From: Hypoxylon rubiginosum
Taxonomy: Eukaryota; Ascomycota; Sordariomycetes; Xylariales; Hypoxylaceae
NCBI GenBank assembly: GCA_902806565.1
Contig: CADCXA010000030.1
Location: 1,178,001-1,242,000, forward strand
DNA: 64,000 bases
Direction: 5' to 3'
Part shown: positions 23,801 to 36,364 of the stretch, piece after piece
How positions within the stretch are numbered: the stretch's first letter is position 1
Layout: every line of letters starts with the position of its first letter
Made by a program: the position numbers and the translations under genes
The notes under the pieces: model-generated
The model's input: only the letters and a program-made list of their open reading frames with translations
Told to the model about the DNA's origin: nothing
Database searches by the model: none

Positions 23801-24009
23801 GCATTTGACGGGAACTTCTCAAGCTCCCCGGCCGAGAAGGCCAGGAAACGGCTAGGAGTACCTAGAGGGGTGCGTAAATTTATATTAAATGGCTGACTAT
23901 TTAAATCGTCCGGCTTGTCAAGACGAGGGACAGGTGTTGTATGTTGGGTGAATACGAGTGTAGAGAAGCCTGAGGAGTTGGATGTAGACTCCTTGCTGAT
24001 AATACACAT
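20893..24009 (-). CDS. HET-domain protein (1021 aa)
   Basis: Two exons: 24009-21445 and 21393-20893. The junction is GTAAGC to ATTCAATAG and is phase 0; it joins DVEDRHN to RTKWLPQPVQIYDFDVD. The HET core starts near residue 396: YMAISHVWADGTG, then GLWWDAVSIPTDREARTAAINAML, YAMAKVTLVHDEDLV and WFTRSWTAAELW. HET domains act in heterokaryon incompatibility and NLR-linked cell death in Pezizomycotina. The roughly 390-residue N-terminal part has several Cys/His (CREYGICPNRLW, YCTDQHC) but no domain I recognise. The C-terminal part, including the second exon, is also unassigned. No NACHT/NB-ARC or repeat domain is present in the gene. The ATG at 24009 is used because the in-frame codon upstream is TTG. 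Whether this is an allorecognition locus is inference. Confidence 0.9.
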
Positions 24010-24673
24010 CGTGTCGTTCAATAATCGTGTCTAAGAGGAGTTGCCAAGGGGAAGTTGAACGGCTGAGGCAAAGAGGAATCAAGCAGCGTGTAGATTCGAT
24101 TCTTTAGTTAGTTTGAGGTTGCTCACCGGCTAGCCATAGTAGCGACCGCATCACGTAGCCGGCCCAACCAACTATGGTTGTCATATTATATTAGTCGTAT
24201 AAATAGGAATCCCTCATTGTATATGCCTCCCCGTAAAAATGAACTGTGTATCAGAATAAAATGATTGTTTGCTCTATCACGATCACGATGAACAGGTATT
24301 GTACTTACATAAGTCACAAGTCACTGGCATCGTTGAATACATGTAAGATTCGATTACTGCCAGGCTTCCATTTAAGGTGGGGGTTTAACCATGTTTTAGG
24401 CACCTAAGTACCCACTTACCCCTGCCGTGGCGCGTCGGCATGGTACATTTTCCGAATTTGGGGAAATGTGGGACCTCGATTTCCAGAATTTCAGAATTTC
24501 GAGATGGGGAGCTGCTATCGCGGCTTAACAAGCAGACAAGCCAGACCTTAACCAAGTAAACAGCTCCGTCCCGCAACGCTTTTTTTTCAGACTTTGCCAA
24601 AAATAAACCACCAACTGACGAGACACAACCTACAGACCCAAGACAAGCTCATCCGAGCTAAAATTAAGGCAAA
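24010..24673. promoter_or_regulatory. Shared divergent promoter HET gene / CCT5
   Basis: 664 bp between divergent ATGs. CAACTATGG/CTAGCCATAG words occur near 24130-24175. A pyrimidine-rich TTTTTTTTCAGAC lies about 90 bp before the CCT5 ATG. No gene is seen. Confidence 0.5.
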
Positions 24674-26593
24674 ATGGCGTTGAGTATGCGACTGCAGCCC
24701 CACTATCAGTTGGATATTGACATTTTTACTAATATTCCATCTTAGATCTCGATCTCAGCAATGGTACGGCGCAAACGTGTGAAATATAAAGCCCTATATG
24801 CTAACTTTGACCTTCTGCAGCCCATGTTATGAAAGATGAACAAGGGCGACCCTTTATTGTGGTTAGAGAGTGAGTATACCCCCGATTTTCATGTACAAAC
24901 CCCCCGTATCTAACCCCTCCTACCTACATATAGTCAAGGTAAAAAGAAACGCCAGTACGGTAACGAAGCCGTCAAATCACACATCCTCGCCGCGCGAACC
25001 GTTGCGAACATCGTGAAGACATCCCTTGGCCCCCGTGGTCTCGACAAGATCCTCATCTCCCCCGACGGTGATATCACTGTGACCAACGATGGAGCTACTA
25101 TCCTACAGCAGATGGAGATTTCGAACCACGTAGCAAAGCTGCTCGTTGAGCTTTCCAAATCCCAAGACGACGAGATCGGCGATGGTACGACGGGTGTAGT
25201 CGTCCTAGCAGGTGCTCTCTTGGAGCAAGCTGCTGAGCTCATAGACAAAGGCATCCACCCCATCCGAATAGCAGATGGCTACGACCAGGCTTGTGATATC
25301 GCAGTGGCGGAGCTGGACCGGATATCAGACACCATCGATTTTAGCCGGGAAGAGACACAGAACCTTGTCAAGGTGGCTCGGACAAGTTTAGGAAGCAAGA
25401 TCGTTTCAAAGGCACACGACCAGTTCGCCAACATCGCCGTGGATGCCGTCCTATCTGTTGCCGACCTCGAGCGGAAAGACGTCGACTTCGAACTAATCAA
25501 GGTTGATGGCAAGGTCGGTGGCGCGCTGGAGGATACAATCTTGGTCAAGGGTGTCATCGTCGACAAGGACTTCTCCCACCCCCAAATGCCGTCCGAGGTC
25601 AGGGATGCCAAGATCGCGATCCTCACCTGTGCGTTTGAGCCGCCGAAGCCGAAGACGAAGCACAAGCTGGAAATCACGTCGGTCGAGGAGTTCAAGAAGC
25701 TGCAGAGCTACGAGCGAGAGAAGTTCATAGAGATGATCCAGCAGATCAAGGATACCGGGGCCAACTTGGCTATTTGCCAGTGGGGTTTCGACGATGAGGC
25801 AAATCACCTATTGTTGCAGAACGAGCTGCCGGCAGTAAGATGGGTAGGAGGTCCAGAGATCGAACTGATTGCTATTGCTACGAATGGCAGGATAGTGCCT
25901 CGCTTCGAGGATCTCAAGGCGGAGAAGCTCGGCAGAGCGGGTATCGTGCGGGAGATGACGTTCGGTACCACCCGGGAAAAGATGCTCGTTATCGAGGAGT
26001 GCGCTAACACGAGAGCCGTGACGGTGTTTGTCCGGGGAAGCAACAAGATGGTGTGTTTTTACTATTTTCTCTTTGAACAAACTAAAGGAACAGGAAGAAA
26101 AAGGAAAGATAGCTAACCTTCATACTAGATCATCGACGAAGCGCGACGATCGCTCCACGATGCCCTCTGCGTCGTGCGCAACTTGGTGCGCGACAACCGC
26201 GTGGTGTACGGCGGCGGCGCGGCCGAGATCGCCTGCTCGCTAGCGGTCGAGGACGCGGCGGTCAAGACGCCGGGCCTGGAGCAGTACGCGATGCGCGCCT
26301 TCGCCGAGGCCCTGGACGCCATCCCGATGGCGCTGGCCGAGAACAGCGGCCTGAACCCCATCGCCACGCTGGCCGAGGTCAAGTCGCAGCAGGTCAAGGC
26401 GGGGCCGGGCACCGGCCGCGGCCGCCTCGGCGTCGACTGCATGAACGGCGGCTCCAACGACATGAAGAAGGCCTTCGTCATCGACCCCCTCATCGGCAAG
26501 CGCCAGCAGCTCATGCTCGCTACCCAGCTCTGCCGCATGGTCCTCAAGGTCAACAACGTCATCATCAGCGGCACCGGCGACCAGGATTACTAA
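24674..26593 (+). CDS. CCT5: CCT/TRiC chaperonin subunit epsilon (552 aa)
   Basis: Subunit of the cytosolic group II chaperonin that folds actin, tubulin and others. Five exons: 24674-24683, 24746-24763, 24821-24869, 24934-26050, 26129-26593. Two very small first exons (10 and 18 bp) encode MALNLDLSNAH once joined. Chaperonin motifs present: [45 protein letters not shown] in the ATPase region, and [11 protein letters not shown] with the C-terminal equatorial domain. The last intron uses the donor GTGTGT. All junctions keep frame and reproduce CCT5-type sequence ([20 protein letters not shown]). It is divergent from the HET gene. Confidence 0.96.
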
Positions 26594-27650
26594 ATGTCTC
26601 GGATGTCTTGAGCGATTCGCGTGAAATTGGGAAAGGAAAAATGATGATACTGCCTGCTGTAAAGCCAGCCGTACGTAGCTATGTATCACGTGGGAGCAAA
26701 TCAAAGAAATAAAGCAAAAAAGGGGTGGGCCTTGCTGTGGGTGTAGATAGATAGATGGACGGATGGATGGCTTGTGAAAGGGTCAAAAGTCAAGATACCT
26801 ATTTTTAGAGCGTCAAGAATCGCCGTTTGTAGTCTTGTCCCCTGTCTACACGTGGGCTAATCTATACACCATTGAAGTCCTGCTACTAAATTTACTGCCT
26901 GAACGCGTGAACATGCACTCTGGAACGAACGTGTTAAGTAGACAGGCACGTATGAGTCAAATGCAATATGTAGATGTATGTATAGGATTTGTTAAAAACG
27001 ACCGCTCCCTGCTTTTTATTGCCCGAATATGCTAAAACGATAGATTTCCACCCGGTATAACTACATCGTGAGTACGACGGCAAATAGGTACGTTAAGGAG
27101 GACTATGTAGGTTTGGATAGGGAGAGATATGTGCAAAAGGGGGGAATTAAAAAAATTATCCGCCCTCCTCCCCTTTTGATTTTTTCGATTCCCGCGTACC
27201 TCCTTTCCTTACTCCTACTCCATCCTTTCTATATAAACACCCGGCTTGGGAAAAAAAAAGAGGGAAAAAAACGGGAGATAGATGCCACCGCCCGACCCTC
27301 CCAACTCCTCGCTACTTGCTGAACGATGAATGTGGTCCCTGTTATCCCTTTTTTCGAGTAACCCAGCTGGTGGAGACAAGAGGACAGACAACACCCCCTC
27401 CCCTTATTTATTTGTGTTCGAGCCCTATAACACGCTCGCCAGCGTGTACTCTGATTCTTTGCTTTTATTCCTCCAATCTTACAAGACTCCAGCTATAGGA
27501 CAACAACATTGGAATGTTTTGTTCTAGTACTGCCTCCTCACATTATATCGTCTCTTCTCGTTTGTAGAGTAACTCCCAATGACCTCCCTCCCCCTTCCCC
27601 CCTTCCCCCCTTACACTCTCTCTTATATACACGATCTCTCTCACTCCCAA
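26594..27650. other. Convergent intergenic region
   Basis: About 1.06 kb between the 3' ends of CCT5 and the HECT ligase. It includes GATA/GATG short repeats (26746-26772) and CT-rich stretches. No credible gene is seen. Confidence 0.5.
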
Positions 27651-30600
27651 TCACGCGAACCCGAACCCCTGCGCGTTCTCGAGCGCCATGGCGAGGCGCT
27701 CCCGGAGGACCTCGCGGTCGCGGTACTCGGGCAGCAGGAGGGTGCCGTAGCACGTGTAGGCGGTAGGCAGGTGGCCCCCCTCGCCTTCCTCCTCGCCGTT
27801 CTTCTGGACGACGAACTGGATGTTGGCCATGCCGCCGACGGGGACGCGGTCGCTGGCCGTGACGAACTCGAGCAGCCGGCGGCGCATCCGGTCGTCGTAC
27901 CGCTTCACGATGGACCAGAAGTCCCGCACGGACCGGTGCGACGCGTCCCAGCCCACGTACCGCGCCGCCCGCCGCAGCTCCCCGACGTCCACCTCCTGCG
28001 TGCCCTCGGCCAGGTTCTGCAGCAGCGCCGGGCTCAGCAGCTGCAGCGACTTGGGGTGCAGGCACGCGTGGAACCCCCGCGCGAAGGCCGCGAACTGCGA
28101 CGACACCGACACGTCCGTCAGGTACCGGATGTAGTCGCTGACGTAGGCGTTGCGGTTGTCGCCCGTGACGGACGCCGCCTCGGCCGGGTTGTCGGCCGGG
28201 AGGGGAGAGGAATTCGGGTGCTCGGAGAATTGGGGCCAGGACGTTCGCCGCGAGGGTTCCATTTCACGGGTTACCGGCTTGTCAAACATAGAAGTGGAGA
28301 ATTCATAGGTAAGAACGAAGACGTCTTCTACGGAACCGTCCTTCTCGTTCCATTCGAGGAGGTTGGTAAGCCCGTTGGCTAGATCAGGCCATCCATCGGC
28401 GATGTGATGTAGCTCGGTGACGGGCTCACCCAGAAGTTTACGATACAGAGCTTTCGGAAATGTAATTGGAAGAGTAAGTCCGTTATAGACGGCCAACGAT
28501 ATAAGGAGGCCGACTAACTCGAATTTCCACTCTGGTTGTACGGAGCCAGGCTGAAACCACGTCATCCGTGTTCTGTCGTCAATAGTGAAGGCGCCGTAGT
28601 CTGGGTTTAGGGCCTCGGCGATGGCTAGGCGGAAGAATTCCTGCTGCACACCGCCAGAGTCAAATCCTTCCTCCCCGGCATCTTCCCCTAGGTGGATCTT
28701 CAATGGCCTTAGTAGTTCACGCTCTTCGCGTCTCCAAAGTTGATCGAAAGAGTCTCTCAGCACGTTCTTACGACTGATATCCAAAATCAAATACTTAGCA
28801 GAGGGAACCTTTAACAGGTCTTGAAGAACGTTCTTATGGTGCGATTCTGTCACGAGGCTATCGGCGGCAATGATAGCATTAATTCGGCTCTGCAGTGAAG
28901 CAGACTCCTCGTATGACCGGCTCATCCGGGAAAAGTTGATCGCTCGGAAGTAGGACACTAAGGACGCCGGATTGAATATGTACGAATAGTCCAACAAGTG
29001 TACCTTTTGTCTAGTGGAGGTGAATGACAGCCACGAAACTGGCATCTGAATGGGATCTAACCGTTCGCCAAAGTATTCGGCACGGAAATGGACATCGCCT
29101 AAGAGAAGAGACTGACGTTTCCGGTCTGCGTTACGGTTAGTTAGAAAGCTCCTGGATCAACATGGAATATACACTTACACATGGCCGCGATTAGAGAGAG
29201 AGCACCACCAAACGGGCCATCTCCGGAAACATCAGGCTTCCCCTCCCATTCGTGAAGCATCACCGCCCTCGCCCAATCTAGAAGCAAGACTGGGACCCTC
29301 TTTTCATGTAGGCCTCGCTCAGCTTTTGAGAAATTCAGTATTGATTGCGTGGAGGATTCGAGATTGGAGAGTAATATTTCTAAGACGTCTGGTTCTTTTG
29401 CCGTGTCCTCTGAGTCGAGATCGAGTTCAATTAACTCGTCAAAGTGCCGGCGTGTCGGGATCACCCTCAGTAGCCTCCTAGCTAACCGAAGAGCCATGTC
29501 ATCCGTAAAAGCATCTTCATACTGAAGACACAAAGAAACTGGTGGTCTCGCGACAGCACCACCACCGGTAAGTGACAATCCGTGAGCCCTGATGCGAGAC
29601 ATATCATTAAGTTGTCTCGAATCAGTTACCAACGGAGCTGCAGCAACGAGGGCGTGGAAGCATACAGACATGAGCCCTGCGGCCTCTGCATTTGAGAAGG
29701 ATCTTTGAGAGCGAGGGAACATCTTTGCTGTTGGCGATCTCGTAGAATGCAAAGCTTTCGGTGGCGCGAAGAGACCAGCTAAGGCGATCCAGAGGCTATC
29801 AAAGACGAGACTAGGCGCCACTCTTGTCAAGCGTAACATACAATACCATAGCGTTTGCGAGTCAACCATCCCGTTAGAGCTAGTAAACGAATCCAACAGG
29901 GCCTGGGGGTCACTTAAGACGTGGAATATGCTCTGTTCGGCGAATAACTTCCATTGTACCTTCAAATCCTGGGGATAACTAGTTTGCGACTTTCGTTTCC
30001 TCTTCCAAAATTTAAGTCGACTTGACGAGCGCCTGATAGGTCCGGTGATGATGGACGGTTCTAGTAAATGTCTCTCGGAGGTGGCATCTTCTTGTAAGAC
30101 ATCGCATATAAAGTTAACGGCTTGGAGACTTAGGCGTGATAATGACTGCGGTAGATAGCTATCTAGCTCAGACGACGAATCTACAGTGTCACTTGTGGCT
30201 AGTGTATCTTGCTTCTCATCTGTCGTATCCAGTGATCGCGTCGTCTCATCGCTGCTCAAAGTTTCTTCTCCGCTAACACCATCCATCTGAGGAAAGTGGT
30301 CGTCGGTGGGAGCGCGGGGGCTGTCAGGTTCTGGAGTCTGCGTTTCTGGGATAACATGATCATCGTGGTCCCCTAACTCAGATGTAGTTCGTGCTATGGT
30401 TGACGGAGGCCGGATAAGCCCTTTGGAGGCCTTTTCTGATTGTGTGGTATGTATGCTGGGAGATAAGGAGCTTGCTTCATCCGTGATAGATTCGATCAGG
30501 GGCTCGGGTACGGTCCTGGTGTGCGACTTAGAGACAGAGGACGTCCGAATTCGGGTGTTTGAATTCCTCCTATGATGCGGTGGCGGACCTTGAGAGCCCG

Positions 30601-31745
30601 AATTGGAGTTAGATACCGACTGATGCTCGGAAGATACCCGCTGATATAAGCCGTTTATATCGCTTCTAGAGGAGACTCCCGAAGAAGCGAATCGGTGAAC
30701 ATCAGGGGTACTTCTCATGGCTATCGGCTTCTCTGATTCCGGTATTGATGTAATAGACGTTGGACTGACCCCCCCGTTGTCATCGCCTAACGAGGATGTC
30801 GTTGCCTGAGACCCTACAGTGATACTTAAGGGATCATGGACCGCCTCTACTTTCTCTGCCATAGCTTCCATATTATTCGGTGTTAACCACTCCAACATCT
30901 TAAATGCAACGGTCCCGAAAACGTTGGCAGCGAATGAGCGATAATCCTTGCTGACCGACTTTTCCGTGATCCGCACCTGATGGCTAGCATTAGATGAAGG
31001 GAAACTGTCGCCATTTGGCGCTTCAGTTCTAGCCTGCGTGTTGTGAGCTTGGCCAGTCCATATTCGGCCTGCTTGCGGGGACGAGTTGCCCGGCACTGGT
31101 ACCTGTCCCCCTTTTGACACCGCTCGACCTGGCGGCCCTCTGGGGGGTTTCGACCTAGGCACGGGGCTCGTGTATGTCGTGTTCGTCACATCGTTTGAGG
31201 GCGTAGTATATCTCGGGCCGAACATCAACGATTTCATGGAATCGCTAGGACCGGTCGGTGATGGTAGATGGGGGCATAACCGGCTATCGGCATCGTCTTG
31301 AGTCGCTAGAAATACGGCTAGGGTTCGCGCGCTGGCAGGACTGTATCGGCGAACGGGGGCTTTGCCAGCTAATCGTTTTCGACAACTGAAGCACGAGGGA
31401 GTAGTACAGGCATTAAAGCCGCACCCGTACCGAAGCTGGTTGATGAACCTATTTACAGTTTAGCAGCTATATTTACTAGGTAGATACGAGGGGTAGGGGG
31501 CCAAGGGGCTATATAACCTACTTCTCTATTAATAGTTGGAGACTGTGACGGCGGCTGGCGCAATGGATAGCGTAGACGGTTTTCGGATTTTCGACGTCAA
31601 CGACCAGGTCCTTTATTTCAGATGGCGCATCGACGGGTAATCGAGGGAAAGGCACCTGTTCCCAAAGAGCAGCCAATATCTCTGCTTCAGGGCTGCTATT
31701 GCGACTGGGGCCGTTGTCCGCCGGCCGACTAACTTCGCGCGTCAT
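27651..31745 (-). CDS. HUL4: AZUL-HECT ubiquitin ligase, Hul4/UBE3A type (1322 aa)
   Basis: E3 ubiquitin ligase with a HECT thioester domain. Three exons: 31745-31522, 31448-29179, 29125-27651. Exon 2 begins with a Cys-rich AZUL zinc finger (FINQLRYGCG, CTTPSCFSCRKRLAGKAP, RRYSPASARTLAVFLA), the N-terminal finger known from UBE3A. Then comes a Ser/Pro-rich, probably disordered region, a helical middle part, and the HECT domain (EEGFDSGGVQQEFF, LLISLAVYNGLTLPI). The catalytic Cys is in LPTAYTCYGTLLLPEY, residue 1290, 32 residues from the end. The second junction restores AAMYRKRQSLLLGDVHFRAEYFG. In yeast, Hul4 takes part in nuclear RNA-surveillance and protein-quality pathways; the role here is inferred by homology. 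The gene is divergent from REI1. Confidence 0.92.
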
Positions 31746-33459
31746 GACATACGGTGCGAAGGACTCGTGCTGGAAGCAGAAATAGAAGCGCAACTTGTAT
31801 AAGGATGTTTAATAGAAAGGAGTTGTATGAATTCTTTGAAACTTGGAAGACGAGCCCGACTGGGCTATTGCGCAGTTGGGCAGCTAGGCTATGAGTCGAT
31901 TACAGTCCGTATTCGAATGCCGAATGTCGAGCCTTGGAAGTGACAAGGAAACGACGGAGACGAGCTGTTGTTGGATCGCATCAAACTTGTGCTGATTTAA
32001 ATGGCTCGCTTTGAAACGTTGGACATGATGTTTGATTAGGTAGATGGGATGCAAGATGAGACGAATACTCGATCGTCGGCGGCAGAAGTGGTGTTGATGG
32101 ATGGGTCGTCAAGGTAAAGTAGTACTGGCGGGTTTTGACGGTATCACAGCTGGAGCCGCATACATACATATGTACATATTGTCATATTCAAGGCTGAGCA
32201 CGGACACTACGTATCGTTTTTACTACTAGCGTGGCGACCGGCCTACTACCCCACAGCCCCCGAGCACTCGCGCCCAATCGCCGGCCGCCCATTGCGCTGT
32301 AGATTCCAAAGTCCCGTATCGATCTTACCCGCTCTCGACGTTATGTATGTATATACGTACCTAAGTATGTATACATCGGCAGCGCCTTAGCCGAGCTTGC
32401 GACTTGCAAGTTTGGGTCTTGTGCAACTCCAAATTTAGCACCACGCTCCAAAGATGATTCATCCACGGATCATTTCTATGCTACCAAGCATGTCAAGCAT
32501 GTCGAGCATATACAAACCAAAGACCAGACGCAACTTATACATTAGAGAATTGTTGAATAAGAAGGGTTTTGCGCAGCTGATACTAGAAAAAATGTAAGAT
32601 TGTTCAAGGAAGTGGGATGGAATGTCAGATTTAATAAGATAAGTGTCTCTTCATTGGCCAAGTACTTATCGATAGCTGTTTTTCTTTTGGTTTTTTAAGC
32701 GTGTACAAGTACAAAAATTATTTATAATACAAACCTGCTAAGCTTCAGGATTCAGCCCTGATGCCTGATAGATTCTAGAACTGACGTATGAGTAAACCCC
32801 CAAAACTAATTTTTTTCGTCCTTTTTTCTTTTTCTCCGGCAAAGAGTGCCCAGGCCCAGTTGTTAAGAGGGTAAAAATAGCCCCCCACCAAACGCCACTA
32901 GATCTAGAATTTCAACTGATTATTTCAGCAATTCCAGCAACTCTGATCAATTCCATTCTCTCTTTCCGGCCAACGCTCGTGACAAATAAATCCGATCGCA
33001 TGCCACAGGCTTCGCTACGACCAAGATTTGGGTTATTCTCTTATTTGACGACACACAGTTCGTCTCTTACACTTGGAGGGTTCAAGTTATTTTAATATAC
33101 ATCATCGTGGACGCTAGTGCAAATTCTGGTTCTCAGATAAAGCCTCATTAAAACCCCTCCTCCTCTCCACGCCCTCCACGCCCCTCCTTCTCCTCCAGGT
33201 AACGACATCTTGACTACATATATGTAGCCTGGCTTTCGAATTAAAGAAGTCTGTCTAGCCGAGGCTTCCGTCGCTGATACATATCTCTTTTCAAGTTTTC
33301 AAGGGGTAAAGGCTAAATCTACCCTTGGCTTGCTTATAAGAGAGCAATTGCAAGCGACCCAACCAAACTCTTCACCTTTGATCTCTGATCTCTGATCTCT
33401 GATCTTCGATCTCTCACCTCTCACCTACATCTCCACAGCGATCCCGTTTAACCTCAACC
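31746..33459. promoter_or_regulatory. Shared divergent promoter HUL4 / REI1
   Basis: About 1.7 kb. TATGTATGTATATACGTACC lies around 32342. A 7-bp tandem repeat of GATCTCT lies at about 33379-33411, just before the REI1 start, with pyrimidine-rich leader sequence on both sides. No convincing gene is seen. Confidence 0.5.
33379..33411. repeat. GATCTCT tandem repeat in the REI1 leader
   Basis: Three perfect TGATCTC units followed by imperfect GATCTTC and GATCTCT units, about 50-80 bp before the REI1 ATG. Confidence 0.7.
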
Positions 33460-35222
33460 ATGGCTACAGCCACGGAATCTCGACCGTCAGGCACCGGTCT
33501 ACCTTCGCAGTCACAGCCAGACACTACGCCCTCTTCCCATCAGTTCACTTGCAACACCTGCCAAGTGGCTTTCCGCTTTGCAGATACCCAGAAAGGTCAT
33601 ATGAAGAGTGATTGGCAGTATGTAACCCAGACAAGTCTCGTTCCCCTTGTCCTATTTCCCGTCGTGTAGTGCAACTAGTTTTAACCTGTTCTTGTGTTCA
33701 ATATAGTCGGTATAACCTCAAACGTCGTGTTGCGTCTTTGCCTCCGATTTCGTCTGAAGTATTTACCGAGAAGGTCATCCAAGCTCGTGCCGCAACAACC
33801 GCCGAAGCAGACCGTGCAGGTTTCCAGCAGGTCTGCGAGGTTTGCCAACGAACCTACTACAGCGAGAACTCTTTCCGAAATCACCTCTCAAGCCAGAAAC
33901 ATAAGGCGAAGGAGGCAGCTGTACAGCATCAAGAACAACACCACGACGATGCCAGCTCCCTCGTGAGCTCTACTTTCTCTCTTGGCGATCCCGTACCTAC
34001 AAATGGAGAACATGTTGACACGGACGCTGAAGATGAATTCAACGAGGTGGTGGAAGGTCTTCAGAAGACCAACCTAGCGGAGCGTCCTTCTCCCGTAAAG
34101 CGGCCGTCAAACCCCCACCCTTCGGCCGGAGCACAGCATAAGAGAGAGCATCCAGTGTCAGAAGACACCAGCGAAGCAGCCTCCAGCACATCAACACCTA
34201 CTCCGAATATCACGCTCAAGACGTGTCTATTTTGCAATTACGACTCGCCCACTGTCCCTCTGAACGTTGTTCACATGGAGCGCATCCACAGCATGTTCAT
34301 TCCCGAGCGTCAATACCTGGTCGATCTAGATGGCCTCATCGGTGCACTACAGCAGCGCATTCAAGAGTTTCACGAGTGCCTGTACTGCGGCAAGATGAAG
34401 AACACCGCCATTGCCGTGCAAACCCACATGCGCGACAAGGGTCACTGCAAGATTCCGTACAGCTCTGAGGATGAGCAGGTCGATATCGGAGATTACTATG
34501 ACTTTAGGGGCACATACTCGGATGGCGATGACTCGGAAGATGATTCCGTGGAAGATGACAAGCAGAACGGGGGGGCTAAGCTTGGGGCCCGACGGTCAGC
34601 CAGGGCTGTAGGCGAGGATGGAGTTGAGATCAAGGAGGAGGATGGTTGGGAGACGGACAGCTCTACCTCGTCTTGCCGGTCTGAGGATCTGGGTTCTGTC
34701 CCTGTTGACCACCTCCATCAGTACGAGCGACTTGACAAACATCCCCACCACACATCTCATGACCCTCGCCACCACCACCAGATGGACGGATGGCATTCAC
34801 ATGCCCATAAGCATCGTGCCATCTTCTACGACGATACTGAGTTGCATCTGCCTTCGGGCCGTTCGGTCGGTCACCGATCTCTAGCTCGGTATTATCGTCA
34901 GAACCTCCACAACTACCCGTCGCCTGAGGAGCGTGCCGAGAGACAAGCTATTGAGGCAGCGTATACCGAGGAGGATTCCATGGATGTCGACGGTACTAAG
35001 GGCAACGGGCAGGTTATTCAGCGCCAGGACCGTGGGCGCCATGGCGCCGTTGTGAACCGAGCATATGGTGGAATGGTGGGCGTAACGGACCAAAAGAAGA
35101 AGGAAGTTGCTCGGGAGGAGAAGAGAACTCGCAAGCAAGAACACATGGCAACGCGGCGCAAAGAGTGGGCTGTCAACAAACATGCCAACCACCAAAAGTA
35201 TTTCGATCCTCAGATTTTGTAG
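33460..35222 (+). CDS. REI1: Rei1, cytoplasmic pre-60S maturation zinc-finger protein (557 aa)
   Basis: Releases Arx1/Alb1 from pre-60S particles and probes the exit tunnel with its C-terminus. Two exons (33460-33617, 33707-35222). The junction joins MKSDWH to RYNLKRRVASLPP, the hallmark U1-like C2H2 finger (FTCNTCQVAFRFADTQKGHMKSDWHRYN). Other fingers: CEVCQRTYYSENSFRNHLSSQKH; CLFCNYDSPTVPLNVVHMERIH; CLYCGKMKNTAIAVQTHMRDKGHC. An acidic region and a basic C-terminus (KKKEVAREEKRTRKQEH) follow, ending near KHANHQKYFDPQIL. All expected elements are present and length is normal for filamentous fungi. The REI1 and REH1 paralogues are not separated in most filamentous fungi. Confidence 0.95.
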
Positions 35223-36364
35223 AGCTCGTCAAGGGTTGTCCCGATCTTCAACGGCGGACTAGAACTGGGGTGGTTTTACAAGTTATACCATGTTGCTTCG
35301 ATGGCAGATTACTAGATTTGCTACACCGGCTGCTGAGTCTGCCGGTGCATAAGACGTATTATTGCTAATATATTAACATCGCGTCTATTTGATATATGAA
35401 TCTCTTCAGCGACTCCCAACTGCCCATTTAAAATTATTTAGTTTCGCAACATATCTATAACGAGGATAATATGTAGTGGAGTTGAGTTACCTGATTGTTT
35501 GCTATTTTCTAATAAGTTGAAAACGTATTGTTACCCAGTCTAATTCCCCTCCTGTCACTGAGTCATATTAAACAATATGACTGGTGTTTCGGCTTACTAG
35601 AGAAATGATAAGAACTAGAGTATGAAGTCAGCGTAGTATCCAAATATGCGCCTACACAGAGTTAGAAACTAGCCAGCGTCGCTTTATTATAAGGAACAGG
35701 TGTAGAGTTCTTTGAACTGGCATACGGACATGTGCGACTGGGCAATCAACCTTTATATGGCTACTTGTTGTTTGGATCCCCTACGTTACTTATATACAGC
35801 GCCGTGTAAGGAGATCAGCACGAGGTGCTGGTCGTCGGGTTTTTATACACCGATAGGCGATACGACGTCGGGCCGAAGACATTGCACGAATCGTTCAACG
35901 ATATCAAGGTTCTGGCCAGTCACGTAGAGGTGTAATCGAAAACGATCAACTACCTGACTCATGTTAGATTAGGTATCTTTAATTGTTACTTGAGATAGAC
36001 CCAGCCCGTTCTCAGCTGGGGTTCAGGGGTTCCGGGGTACTGTCCCGCGTTATTGGGAATAGTTCTGCGCCCCTTATTGGACCATTTTCCTTTTTTTGCA
36101 TTTGGGATCCTTTGGATTAGGATCGGCAGACAGGGGTAAAAGCCGTCAGCCAAGCACATGTATTTATCCGTGCCCTTGATAGGTCGATTGCTCGCCTTGC
36201 TCGCCAGCGCGTTGTCCCATCTCGTCCATCCCGCAATCTTTATAAGAATCAAGCTTTCAGCTGTCACCCCAAAGTCAAGCTCCTTTAGTCCTCCTTGGCA
36301 CTCCAGTAGCTCGTCGTGTACTCGTGAGACTCATGCGACTCGTGAGGTGACAAGTCAAGATAAG
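35223..36364. promoter_or_regulatory. REI1 3' region and phosphatase promoter
   Basis: About 1.14 kb. CACGTA at 35920-35925 and CACATG near 36155 resemble the CACGTG-like sites of Pho4/NUC-1, but neither is the exact core. An open frame on the minus strand (35986-36267) has no recognisable features. Confidence 0.4.

Noticed and set aside
27538..28382. Long open frames overlapping the HECT domain in other frames, both strands
   Set aside because: Arg/Ala/Pro/Gly-rich shadows of a GC-rich coding stretch; the HECT frame carries the catalytic motif.
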